DNA of 64,000 nucleotides. Origin: Strigamia acuminata (Eukaryota > Arthropoda > Chilopoda > Geophilomorpha > Linotaeniidae). This document shows, piece by piece, positions 1 to 11,100 of this stretch. The notes under the pieces were generated by a model. That model had not been told where the DNA came from and searched no databases. It saw only the letters and a program-made list of their open reading frames with translations. Numbering within the stretch: the first letter of the stretch is position 1; the number at the start of each line of letters is the position of its first letter. The stretch lies in contig CASHSZ010000007.1 in the NCBI GenBank assembly GCA_949358305.1, positions 222,684 through 286,683 of the forward strand, in the 5' to 3' direction. The position numbers were made by a program, and so were the translations under genes.

Positions 1-1860
1 AGTCCTGACTGCTTTAATGCAGCCAGCCCCCCATAAAACCTCCATCCGAGCATGGAATAGCTTAAAAACTTCGAAAACTTCCCCCTTCGTTTTCATGGGC
101 ACAACAAAGGAGTAACGGGAAAAGTCGTCTACGATCGTTAGTAAATAACGAGCGCCACCGATGGATGTGGTATTCGAATGACCCCAAACATCCATATGAA
201 GCAAATCTAAAGGCTTCTTGGAAGAAATACCTTCCTTAATGCTCGGAAATGAAGCACGGGTGGATTTGGCGCGGGCACACACAGCACATGCTGGCAATGC
301 GGAAGTAGAAATTTCTATTCCGGAAGCATTCGGAGATTTCGCCAAGTGACGAATACCGTCGGCATTAAAATGCCCAAATCTCCGGTGCCAAAGCTCCAAA
401 TCAGACAACTTTCCCTTCGGGGGTTTGGGAGAAGAGGTCGAAACAAGTTCCTCGGCAAAAGTGAAATGCCGGACAGGTGACTGCAAAGTCGACGCAGAAA
501 GAACCTGTTTGGGAACTGGGGCGGATGTAGCCGCAGGAGGCTTCGCAGATGTAAGATCCGCGGGCAAAATATTCTGAAGGGAATATAAATCATCCTTCAG
601 TTTGGCCGTTAAAAGAAATTGTTTGGCTTTATCCTGCGGGTGATAAATGGACATTAGACCATTTGCGGCTGCAAAATGCAGTCCGGCACGATCGATCTTC
701 GATAGGCTCACCAAATTACGCGAGAAAGCAGGGGCATGTAAAACATTATGCATAGTGACGGGAAAATCAGACCCCCCAGCGCGGCTACGGCCAACTCGCA
801 ACACCACATCTCCAACACCATCAACTCGAGAGCGACCTTCACCCAAAAGGATGAAATAATTGGAGACTGGCTTGTAATTGATGAAACGATCACGCTCTGG
901 ACACACGTGGTCGGAAGATCCCGAATCGATGAGCCACTCATTCGATGAAGCCGAAGACACATTCGATTCCGATCGCGCGAAGAAATTGAACCCGGTGACC
1001 ACGTTTGAAGAAACAGTGGCTGTTTGCGGAGCACCACCACCGCGTCCACGCTTGCGGTTGCGCGAGTTCGAGCGTCGACCACGATTGGCGGATGGAGCGG
1101 AAGAGGCAGCGCCCTGGACACGGGGTTTGGGGCACTTGTTCGCGTAGTGTCCCATTTCTTTGCAGTTAAAACACTGAATCTGCGATAACGGTCGAAAGGG
1201 CTTATTCGGCGTACCCGAAGTCGAACTAGTAGACTGCAAACTAGTCGATGATCCCGAATCGGCACTCTTTATCTTTAACCGATTAAATTCCGAAAGAAGA
1301 TGGTCGGTGACCGCTTTCAAGGTGAAATCCGCCTTGGACCAATGGTAGATCGTTTGCACGGTCGCCTCGTACGAATCCGGTAAAAAATCCAGAAGTTGAT
1401 AGGCGACATCCGAATCCGAAAACTTGACATCCAATTCAACTAAAACCGCACGGGCTTTGGTAACGCGGCTTACGAAGACTGACATATCTTCATTTGGAAG
1501 TAATCGCATCATGAGGAAATCACGTCGGAGTTTCGCAATTCGGGCAAGCGAAGTCGGTTGAAATGTGGCTTTCAATGCCACCCAGGCGTCGCGAGCGGTG
1601 TCGGCAGCGAGAACGATGTCCTGATATTGTGGCTCAACAAATAAGCCAAGCAAGGCTTTTGCACGTTTGGAGCGGTCATCGTGCAGTTGTTTGCGAGTAT
1701 CATCCCACGCATCGTTCTTCACGGGAGGTTTCTCGTCGATAAACTGGTCGACGCCTTTCTCGAGCAACAAAAACTGGATGTTGCGAGACCAGGACTCGTA
1801 ATTGTCCGCATTTAGCCGTGTAATGGAAAAATGGTGCGTGAATTTGTCGGATTCTGCCAT
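1..1860 (-). CDS. gag-pol: Copia-A gag-pol polyprotein, N-terminal 620 codons
   Basis: The minus-strand frame is open from ATG (1858-1860) to the window edge, 620 codons without a stop. Order: a UBN2-like copia gag domain (about residues 1-200), a CX2CX4HX4C zinc knuckle (about 230-243), the aspartic protease motif IDSGSSDH (about 310), the GAG-pre-integrase/HHCC region beginning WHRRFGHF (about 489) with CAVC, and the start of the integrase core (LLHMDVWG near 555, then IVDDFSRY). The rest of integrase and RT/RNase H lie off the window. Products would form virus-like particles, mature the polyprotein and integrate cDNA. There are no breaks in the visible part. It shares fold order with Copia-B but is clearly a different family. 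Confidence 0.92.
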   Translation of the reverse strand, partial: MAESDKFTHHFSITRLNADNYESWSRNIQFLLLEKGVDQFIDEKPPVKNDAWDDTRKQLHDDRSKRAKALLGLFVEPQYQDIVLAADTARDAWVALKATFQPTSLARIAKLRRDFLMMRLLPNEDMSVFVSRVTKARAVLVELDVKFSDSDVAYQLLDFLPDSYEATVQTIYHWSKADFTLKAVTDHLLSEFNRLKIKSADSGSSTSLQSTSSTSGTPNKPFRPLSQIQCFNCKEMGHYANKCPKPRVQGAASSAPSANRGRRSNSRNRKRGRGGGAPQTATVSSNVVTGFNFFARSESNVSSASSNEWLIDSGSSDHVCPERDRFINYKPVSNYFILLGEGRSRVDGVGDVVLRVGRSRAGGSDFPVTMHNVLHAPAFSRNLVSLSKIDRAGLHFAAANGLMSIYHPQDKAKQFLLTAKLKDDLYSLQNILPADLTSAKPPAATSAPVPKQVLSASTLQSPVRHFTFAEELVSTSSPKPPKGKLSDLELWHRRFGHFNADGIRHLAKSPNASGIEISTSALPACAVCARAKSTRASFPSIKEGISSKKPLDLLHMDVWGHSNTTSIGGARYLLTIVDDFSRYSFVVPMKTKGEVFEVFKLFHARMEVLWGAGCIKAVRT

Positions 1861-3074
1861 CGTATTGTAACCAATCGAAAAGCGGTGTTGAAGAGCGGTG
1901 TATTGCGAAAATAAAATTCAGCCGTAGCGATAAAAATCAGCAATTACGCGCAAGGGAACCGTTGACGATGTTCGAGGCGGATATCCAACGAATGGGCTAT
2001 ACAGGTTACTAGTTAACCCGTCTAAACAGTGGCCGTTTAGGAGTTGTCGGGAATTAACGGCCCTGTGGCCCCCGGATACTCCACTGTCGGGCACGGCAAA
2101 ATAAATACAATGGTCAAAGTGCAATGACCAAGGCAAGGAATCAAATCTGCAAAAATAATTAAATTCTTGCAGAATTAATTCCAGGATCCTAAACCGGGTC
2201 CCCCAAAAGATTCACAGAGTTTCACGACAGGGAAGGCGAAAAAGAAATAAATAAGAATGAAAAAGAGGTGAATGAAATCAAATTCACAGTAGATTCCCTG
2301 TTGCGCACTCCGGGGTGCGATAAATCCTTCGAAATCGTTGAAAATCCCGTAAGAATCGCTGGCAAACGTCTGCCACTTCGTGTTTGACTTCGAACACGGA
2401 ATTAAATGCATAAATCGTCGTTTTTGACGAAAATCTGCAAAATAATAAGCAAAAAGTACATGAGACACATGAATTTAGTCCGAAATTCGATGAAAATTGT
2501 CCGAAATTTGATGAAAATCGTCGAAAATCTCGAAAATCAGTCCACAAAAAGGCGTATCGTCGTGTGCCGCCCTCGTGTTCGTCTCCAGCGAACAGAACAC
2601 GAAAAAAAACATAAAAGTACACAAATCCGACTGAAAAGTACTCACAATGCTTGTGAAAACAAGCACATAATCCCAAAAAATCTCGGCACAGCACACTGTT
2701 GATGAAAAACACGAAACGCGGTGAAAATTCACGGCAAAATTCACGGCAAAATTTGACTCGTAGATCGCACAGAATTATGGCGTAAAAACGATGAAAATTG
2801 GTCCGAAAATCACGAAAAATACCGCAAAAACCACTCACGATCGTTCTAAACATCAATCCAACACTGCTGGCGGTCATAAAGACTCGCAGGCACCGCAAAT
2901 AATTCGGGAATCATCGAATCAAGTCGGGCAAACAGTGGGACGAAGATGCGGGCGGCCATCTTGGATGGAGCGAGCAATCGATAAGCGGGAATGAGGTGGC
3001 CGAAAATCACTGTAACAACTCGAAAAAATGCCGTAATTTCAACCAAAAAGCACTCACAGATGATGTTTAGTCCT
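1861..3074 (-). other. Copia-A 5' leader
   Basis: About 1.2 kb between the primer-binding site and the gag ATG, with no long frame on the minus strand. It holds two 21-bp tandem units at 2479-2520 (TCCGAAATTTGATGAAAATCG type), a doubled 12-mer ACGGCAAAATTC around 2731-2754, and a splice-donor-like GTGAGT (plus-strand complement 3052-3057) just downstream of the primer site. An intron in the leader is possible, but I cannot place its acceptor. Confidence 0.6.
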
Positions 3075-3089
3075 CATCCTCTGCTACCA
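3075..3089 (-). promoter_or_regulatory. Copia-A primer-binding site (initiator-Met tRNA)
   Basis: On the minus strand the 15 bases directly after the LTR read TGGTAGCAGAGGATG. This is the complement of the 3' end of metazoan initiator-Met tRNA as I know it (ending CATCCTCTGCTACCA). There is no spacer between LTR and site. Confidence 0.85.
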
Positions 3090-3400
3090 TGTTGTTTTTA
3101 GAAGAGATGAGGCAGGAAAAACAAAATAAACATCGTTTATTTGCGAGTGCAGCTTTGCACACGTAAAGGAAAATTTACAAGTGATAAAAAGGTAAACTCA
3201 AAAGGTGATACATAAACTTGGGTTAAACAAAACCCGATAAACGAAATTTAACAAACAAAGCAATGTCAAATACGGGATCTCATTTGATCCATACAGAAAT
3301 CAATGTTCACTAATTTATAAACCGATAAATATCAAAACAGCAAAGTGAACATTGAGAATAAATAGCAAACAATCAATCTCGGGGAACAAAAAGGCCAACA
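3090..3400 (-). repeat. Copia-A 5' LTR
   Basis: A 311-bp segment bounded by the inverted termini TGTTG...CAACA, ending exactly at the primer-binding site. On the minus strand it carries AATAAA near its 3' end (plus strand about 3137-3142). The partner LTR is outside the window, so the outer boundary rests on the terminal repeat and the change of sequence at 3401. Confidence 0.8.
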
Positions 3401-3901
3401 CGGAGCACATCCTACGAAGGTGCGGACGAGCACGTTAAGTCGACGTGCATCGATTTCACGACGTGGGATCAACGCGGGAGATTTGCGACGCAAACCAACC
3501 CGCAAAACAACGGAATTTCATCTTGCCAGCAATTTATTAGCATTAAGTTGTCGAAATTCCTTGTTAATAATATTAAGGTTTTGTTTTGGGGACCCTTTGT
3601 TTATTCGGTACCCTTTAGCCATTCGGCTAGTACCGTCTCATTTCGATCTGGGCTTGTTCGTGGCCAACTAGCCGTCCCGCAGGCCTCAGTGGTGCCGATC
3701 GGAAGCTAGTAGAGCGACCAGATTCGAGTAGTTGTGCTCTCTTATAGAGCTGTACCAATTTGGGAAGTTGTGCATTATTTCGCCTAACCTTTTGGGGGTT
3801 TGCAATCTGCAAAAGTGTTATTTGTGCTTCAAATTGTGCGGCGAATTATTCTGTGGAAAAAGTGCATTTATTTTGGAAAAACTTTACGAAATTGGACAAT
3901 T
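3401..3901 (+). other. Copia-B leader remnant
   Basis: 501 bases before the gag ATG. No frame worth annotating, no primer-binding site and no similarity to the putative 3' LTR of Copia-B. It is probably internal 5' untranslated leader cut off from its LTR by Copia-A. Confidence 0.5.
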
Positions 3902-6900
3902 ATGGCGTCGGACGACAAATACGACGACTATAAATCGATTAAGAAACTCGATGGGACGAATTATACGACATGGGCTACGCAAGTACATTTATTGTTGGCG
4001 CAGCAGGGCGTGTGAGATCACGTCACCGGTACCGAGACCGCGCCTGCTGCGACCGCTTCAGCCAAGGAAAAACGCGACTTCAAAGTGCGCGAAAACCGTG
4101 CTTGGTCCACAATATGTTTAAGTTGCGGCGAATCGCAACAGATTGTGGCAGTCGCGCAGGATTCGTCCAAGAAAGCGTGGGAAGCGCTCAGAGCGTCGTA
4201 CCAGCCGACGACGCGCGCTTGAAAAGGACGTTTGAGGCGAGAATTCCTCCAAATGAGGTTAATGGACAATGAGGAAATGATGTGCTTCTTAGCTCGGGTT
4301 GACAGAAAGGTTTTGGAACTGAAAAACGTTAAAGTTCTCCCGACAGATGAAGACATCGCATTTCAATACATGGATTTCCTCCCTGCACAGTATGAAACAG
4401 TGAAACAGATAATGTACCACTGGGAAGATTTGGACTTCACTACGGTGAAAGTAAAAGAAAGGTTATTAGGAGAATATAATCGTTTATTCGAATCTTCGGA
4501 CACTTATGGAATTGGTGGACATGAATCAGTTGACAATGCGGGTGCATTCTTTGGAAAAGGGCGATTTCAACGCGGCAAAAGCGGAAATCAGTCATTTACA
4601 CCTCGGACTTGCTTTTCTTGCGGTGGTACGGGACATTTCGCACGTGAATGCCCTACACCGCCTAAACAGCAAGCCAATGCGCAGAGCCAACGGGGTGGCA
4701 CCTCTGCACAGCTCGCAAAAGGCGCTGCAAGAGGACGCGGTCGAGGAGGAAAGACCAAACAGGCGAATTTGGGACAAGTTGACATTTTTGATGAGCCATT
4801 GACAATGTTCTCAGCAGCAGTTCAACAGACTGAAGAGGAAGTCACCTTGTCGCCACCATTGTCCTTAATGTCGCATTGTGATTTCGACCCGCAATGATAC
4901 ATAGATACCGGGGCGACAGATCACTTTTCATTTAATAGAAGTTGGTTTGTGACTTTTAAGCCACTGTCCGGCTACAGTGTCCAGCAGGGGGAAGGGAAGT
5001 CTAAAATAGAGGGCATTGGCAACGTGTTGATCACTTCCTGTTATGGGAACAGATTGCGAAAGATCACACTGCAGAATGTTTATTATGCGCCAAATTTTAA
5101 GAAAAATCTCTTGTTGCTGGGCCGGACAGATGAAGCTGGCTTCACAACTTTTATTAAAAATGGAAAGTTGACCATGTTCAAAGACCGAATTAATGAGCCC
5201 TTCATTGTTGCAGATAGAACGAGTGACCGCATGTACAAGGTTAACTGCAAAATGGAGGCCAATATTGTGAACACAGCTGCACCTTCTGCGCAACAGAGTG
5301 CAGCTGTGGGTGAAAATTCGGTCAAAAATGTTGTAAAAAGTAAAAGTGTCATTAATCCTTTACTAAAAACAGTAGATTTTAAGGCAGCTTTACTAAGCAC
5401 ATTGAGTAACGCAGGGAAACCTGTAATAAATCAACCCGTGAGCGTAAATGCGCTAGCGAATGCGTCAAACAGCGAGAAAAGCGTTTTAAGCAAAAATAAC
5501 GGGCAGAGTGATTTAAATGGGGGCAAAATAGAGAAGATACAAGTGAAACCTCAGCCAATGGACATTTGGCACTCCAGGATGGGGCATTTTAATGCAACCG
5601 GGATTGCTAAAATGGAGGTTTCACCCGACATCTTCGGAGTTAAACTCTCCGATAAAGAACTTTCGCCTTGCGACGCGTGTTCGAAGGCAAAGAGCACTCG
5701 GACTAGTTTTCCCCCAATCCCAGGAATTTCCACAAAAGAAATATTGGAAGTAATCCACATGGATCTGTGGGGCCCTCAACCATTTAAATCTTTGGGTGGG
5801 GCCAGTTATTATTTAATAATCGTGGACGATTATTCACGGTTCATGTGGGTAGAAATTATAAAGAACAAGGGGGATACATTCGAGCGTTTCAAACGATGGC
5901 AAACTGAAGTTGAGCGCAGCACCGGGAAAAGGGTCAAATGTATCAAAACAGACAACAATGGAGAGTTCGTCTCGAAAAAGTGGGATGATTATGCGGCTTC
6001 TATTGGGTTGAAGTGCATTAAAACAAACCCCTACTCCCCGGAAATGAATTCCGTGGCTGAGAGAGCCAACCGAACCATTGTTGGGGGAATTAGAGCAATG
6101 CTCTTTGAAAACAATTTTCCACGGGGTTTATGGGCAGAATTGGCCGTGACTGTCGTCTACCTTAAAAATAGGTTCCCACATGCGAGTTTGGGTGGGAAAG
6201 CCCCTTATAATTTATTTTACAACAAGAAATTGTCGCTGAGGCATTTAAGATGTATCGGTTCGAAAGTTTACGTGCACATTCCTTCGCAAACAAGGAGAAG
6301 CAAGTTGGAAGAAAGGGCATGGCCCGGGGCCCTGGTCGGTTACGCGGTTAGAACGCGCGGGTATCGTATCTGGGACCCCAAATCCAACCAAGTTATCGCT
6401 TCTAAACACGTTAAAATTAATGAAAATGTCTTTTGGCACGAATCGGTGCAATTAAGGTCGATTTCATCTGAACCAAATTTTGTGGGATCGTCATGGGATG
6501 ACGAGTCAGATGATGAAGTTATTCCTGCTGTCCAACAGCAATTACCTCAACAGGCGCCCCCTGTTCTAAAAGCGGTGGCTCCTATTCCTCCTCCGCTGCC
6601 TAAAGCAGCAATTCCAGCCCTTGTGCCTCAACAAAAGGTTCCCGACCCCCAATTAATTCAGCAAGTTGTACAGCCTGAAATTGGTGATGATTTGTTAGCC
6701 GCAGAGGCTGTGGGTGGGGATGAAGAGGAGGAAGAGATACAAGTTCATAATGAGGATACCCCTACAGTGCCCCCATTACCGAGAAGGAATCCACCACGGG
6801 GTGATGGAGTGAAGGGGGACACAGTGGCACACCCAAAATTGAAAGTATTGGATATGTCTAAATGGGAAAGAATTACAACCGTCAGAAAAGGTGGTGAAAC

Positions 6901-7504
6901 AGCGGGAAAAGTCGATGTACTGTACATTTCACCCCTTAGAGACAGAATCCGCAGTCGGATTGACGTTGTACGTTGGTGCAACGAAGAAGGGTATTTGTAC
7001 GACGGGGGATTGTTTGATTTCAAGACAGCTGATCAAACCATTGGGTTTGCTGGTCATGCATCCGTCGAACCGGACACCTTCGAAGAAGCTATGTCCGACC
7101 CGAACAATTCCGACTGGCAGGGTGCCATGGACGACGAAATTGATATCTTTAACGAGAGGAAGGTTTACGAGGAAGTCGATGAGACTGAGGGAACGAATTT
7201 GTTAGGAACAAAATGGATCTATAAGATCAAGCGTGACCATACCGGGGTAATTAAACGTTATAGAGCGCGTTTAGTTGCGCAAGGTTTTGGGCAGAAAGAG
7301 GGAGTTGATTTTACTGAGATATTTTCTCCAGTGGTCAATTTTGTCCTCGTACTGATATTCTTTTGTTCCCTTGTGGTCCTGCAAGGCTGGCGAGATACAC
7401 ATCTCGATATCAAGTCTGCGTACTTGTACGGAGATCTTGATGTGCCACAATACATTAAAATCCCGAAGGGCTTCCGAACCGAGAAGAACCGACATAAATG
7501 TTGG
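3902..7504 (+). pseudogene. gag-pol: Copia-B gag-pol, 5' piece (gag, protease, integrase, start of RT)
   Basis: One frame from ATG 3902 to the Gypsy-1a insertion, broken by three in-frame TGA codons at 4013-4015, 4220-4222 and 4895-4897. Visible domains: copia gag (about 3902-4560), zinc knuckle CFSCGGTGHFAREC (about 4612-4653), protease YIDTGATDHF (from 4898), HHCC segment WHSRMGHF (about 5566) with CDAC, integrase core MDLWGP, IIVDDYSRF, IKTDNNGEF and the SVAERANR glutamate (about 5757-6075). An acidic/proline-rich spacer (about 6490-6830) precedes RT, which starts near 7180 (GTKWIYKIKRD). The frame resumes at 13329 in phase once Gypsy-1a and one GTTGG are discounted. Three stops plus the insertion make it non-functional. 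Confidence 0.92.
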
Positions 7505-7728
7505 TGCAGTGTTTTGCAATGATTACCTTTAAATTGATTATGTAAATAATGTGTGACTCGAGATATTGTTGATTGCAATAATTGTTAATTGGTTTTTGAC
7601 GACAATTGATGTAACCCGGACAACGGAGTTCCGGAATTTAGTCTGCTCGAATGAATGAATAAATGAGTGAAGCAGTAGGAATTCCTCTGAGCCAAAATGA
7701 CTGAGTGTTTATTCAGTGGAACAATTCA
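7505..7728 (+). repeat. Gypsy-1a 5' LTR
   Basis: 224 bp, beginning TGCAGTGTTTTGCAATG and ending ACAATTCA. Contains AATAAA (in GAATGAATAAATGAG) and a hairpin CCGGA (7616-7620) / TCCGG (7630-7634). Confidence 0.95.
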
Positions 7729-7729
7729 A

Positions 7730-7741
7730 TGGTATCCACGA
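7730..7741 (+). promoter_or_regulatory. Gypsy-1a primer-binding site
   Basis: TGGTATCCACGA starts one base after the LTR and is identical in all the complete gypsy elements here. It begins with TGG as expected for pairing with a tRNA CCA end, but I cannot name the tRNA. Confidence 0.7.
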
Positions 7742-8181
7742 TTTGCGGACGAGCGCCGCAATATCTGAGACTGTGAGTAGTCATTGGTCATTAATCGCGA
7801 TTTTGTGTATTTTCGGCCGTGTTTTGGGTCGATTTTGTGCCCGGCGATCCCGTGGAAGTCGCAGACGAGCGACGATCGTCGCGACGACGTTCGTAGTATC
7901 GCAGGGAAGCCTTACGCCAGAGGAGCGGGGCGAAAAAAGCGATTTTGAAGACGATTTGGGTCGGTTTCGGCCGTCAATCCCGTTGAAGTCGCAGACGAGC
8001 GACGGTCGTCGAGGCAACGTTTCGTAGTATCGCAGAGAAGCCTCACGCCGGCGAGACGAGGCGAAAAAGCGATTTTGGAGTCGAATTTCGAGGACGAATC
8101 ACGAGAACGATTCGAAGACGCGAATTTCGAACAGGATTTCGAAGGCAAGTCACGCGACAAGTCGATTTTTGACCAAGCCAG
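7742..8181 (+). other. Gypsy-1a leader with 130-bp direct repeat
   Basis: 440-bp untranslated leader. It contains GTGAGT at 7773-7778 and an imperfect direct repeat of period 130 bp (7849-7950 and 7979-8080, sharing AAGTCGCAGACGAGCGACG). It ends in GACCAAGCCAG directly before the gag ATG. The same arrangement occurs in Gypsy-1b, -2a and -2del. Confidence 0.7.
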
Positions 8182-11100
8182 ATGGCGCAACCCATGTTAG
8201 GGAATCTTCCACCGTTCAAAGGGGCCACGTGGCAGGAATGGCTCACGTGGAAAAAAATGCTGGTTCAGTACGTGAAACTGAACGACGTGGAAAAGGACAA
8301 GCAAGCGGCGCTTCTCCTGACCACAGTTGGAACCCCCATGTATGATAAAATTAAGAGGTTGCTGCACCCGAAGGAGATAGCGACGCTCGGTTTGGAGGCG
8401 ATCGTTGAGGCGGTCGATTTACACTTCAAAACCGTAGACACGCCGTATATGGCTCGCCAGCGATTCGGGGCGAAGAGACGCAAGCCAGGAGAGTCGGTGG
8501 ACACGTATATCGCCGACTTGCGCGTGTTGGCGCAGAGATGCAACTTTTTAACAAAGGACGAGACCGACAACGCAATAGTGGAGCAGGTGGTACGCGGCAT
8601 CAAAAATCCAGTTTTGGTGCGAGAAATTTTGCTCAACATGCCGTTGACCGTTCTGGAGGTGACGAAACGTGCGGTGGCCCACGAGATGGCACACATGGCG
8701 GCTGAAAGTAAAGATGAAGCATTGCCAGTAGTCGATTCGGACAGCGCTCCGTCGACTTCTGCCGTGGTGCTGCAGACCACGGCAAATTTTCGGCGGAATG
8801 GACAGAGAGGACGGGGTCAAACTTTTGGCCCGCCAACGCCAGCGAGTACATCAGCAGGGCGTGGCGGACGAGGTGGAGGTTTTCAGCGACCTTGGCGCGG
8901 GCGCCAAGAGTCGTCGAGGGCACGAGTAGGACGACCGTTCAAACGGGACGGCACTCCGGTGCAATGTTTCAGGTGCGGCGGCCCCCACTTTGTGAGGGAC
9001 TGTCCGTACGACCCCCTTTTTGGGCCATCCGGCGCGCCCATGCCGAAGACGACTGGTAGACTGACTGGTAATTGGGTTAGAACTGGAGGAGAAGCTGACC
9101 AAACCTGCCCCATGGTGTCATTTCCGACGGATACCGACGGTGCGAGTGGCGGTGGCGCCCCAGAGGAAAATTGGCGACAACGTCGGGTCCCCGTCAACGC
9201 CATCCAAGAGCAAGAAGAGGAAGATTACGCGCTGTTCCAGTTGGGCAGCTCTCGAGCGCGGCCACCTCCATTAATGGTTCACGCGCTTGTGAACACGTTT
9301 AATTTTGATTTTTTATTAGATACGGGAAGCGAACTTTCCATCCTCAACGTCAATGATTGCAACATCTCATTGACCAGAGGTTTGATTGACATGCGGGACA
9401 TTAAGGTGACTACGGTTAGACTTTATGCATATCAGCAACAACCTGTAGAGGTGTTGGGGGTGGTACAAGTCCATTTGACCATTGCAGGGAAGCTGAAGTT
9501 TGTGAGTTTCATAGTTGTGGGCAAATTGGGCCCCAGCTTGATTGGAAGAGATTTGGTGTCCCTGTTTGGTTGGCAAACAATTTCCAGCGCCCTGACCCCT
9601 AATGTGTACGGCACGGCCAGGGGGGAGCCGCGAGAGGACAGTGCAGGACTCGAACGAGACTTGGTGGGACAGTTGACAGCAGAGCGTGTTGTGGGGTCGG
9701 CTGAGTCGAGACTTAAAGCGCTGTTGGACCGCCACAAGGGCGTATTTCGCAAGGGCCTCGGCACGTACACGGGCAAGCCGGTGGAGCTCGTGTTGCGACC
9801 TGACGCCGTACCCAAATTTTTCCGACCCAGGCCCGTCCCTTTGCCCCTTAGACCAGCGGTGGCAAAAGAGATTGACCGCCTTGTGGCAGAGGGGGTTTTC
9901 CAGCCTGTCCCCTTCACAGAGTGGGCCACACCGTTGGTGACAGTGGTGAAGAAGGACGGGAGTGTCCGGCTCTGCGGCGATTATCGCTCGACAGTGAACC
10001 CCAGCCTCCAGCCTGACCCTTACCCCTTACCTAAGATTTCAGATTTGTTAGCCTCAATTGGGAGAGCCAGATTTTTTAGTGTGTTGGACATGCGACACGC
10101 TTACCAGCAAATACCCTTATCTGCCCGGTCAGCGGAGATAGCGGCGGTCAGCACTGATAAGGGGGTGATGGCGGTCACTCGTTTGCCTTTCGGAACGATG
10201 CCATCTGCTGAGAAGTTCCAGCGGATTATTGTGTTAGTTTTAGATGGGGTTGTGCACATATTCATTTATTTGGACGACATACTTGTCGCTACTTGGACGC
10301 TTGAGGAGCACTTTGAGGTGCTAGAAGAAGTGTTTAAACGGTTGGCTAGCAAGCGTTTACGTCTTGCCCTGGAGAAATGCGAGTTTTGCAAGCAGAGAGT
10401 GGACTTTTTGGGTTTTACAGTTAGTGAGCGCGGTGTGGAACCCATAACATCAAAGATTGAGGCGGTGGTGGCAATTCCCCCACCGCAGGACGTAAAACAA
10501 TTGCGCACTTTCCTCGGCATGGTGGCCTTTTACGCCGTGTTTGTGGCCAAATTGGCGGACCACGCGGCGCCACTTTATGAGTTGTTGTGTACGGACGCTG
10601 TGTGGACCTGGAATCAGCGCAGGCAGGGGGCTTTTGACAAAATCAAACAAGCGCTGACAAGAGCCCCAGTACTCACCTTTTATGATTTGGTGCGACCTTT
10701 GACGATCGCGACCGACGCTTCGCCTTATGGCGTAGGGGCAGTTTTGGCCCATGTGGGGCAGCGAGAATGCGAGATGCCGGTCGCCTACGCTTCTCGCTCG
10801 TTGACTAAAGCGGAAGTCAACTACGCCCAAATAGATAAGGAGGCGTTGGCGGTCGTGTTCGCCATAAAAAAATTCCATGTCTATTTAATGGGCCGCCATT
10901 TCACGATTTTCACGGACCATAAACCCTTGTTGGGCATTTTAGGCCCGGACCGCCCAATTCCGCTCGTGATTAGCCCTAGAATGTTGCGCTGGGCACTGCT
11001 GTTAGCTGCTTATGATTACAGCCTGGTGTATAGAAAGGGAGAGCAAAACCAAAACGCGGATGTCCTTAGCAGATTTCCTGTCGGCCAGCCGCGCGAGGAA

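Larger units (their letters stand above)
1..3400 (-). mobile_element. Copia-A, Ty1/copia LTR retrotransposon, 5' part
   Basis: The 5' portion of a minus-strand copia element: LTR (3090-3400), initiator-Met primer-binding site, about 1.2 kb of leader, then the start of one long gag-pol frame that leaves the window at base 1. Integrase lies before reverse transcriptase, the copia domain order. Its right end abuts the leader of Copia-B, so it is probably inserted there. The target duplication cannot be checked because the other end is outside the window. Confidence 0.9.

Noticed and set aside
3401-3901. Search for a 5' LTR or primer site of Copia-B
   Set aside because: No TG...CA segment matching 14450-14880 and no tRNA-like primer complement found; treated as leader instead.
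4895-4897. Programmed UGA readthrough between gag and protease in Copia-B
   Set aside because: Two further TGA codons lie in gag itself, so ordinary decay is simpler.
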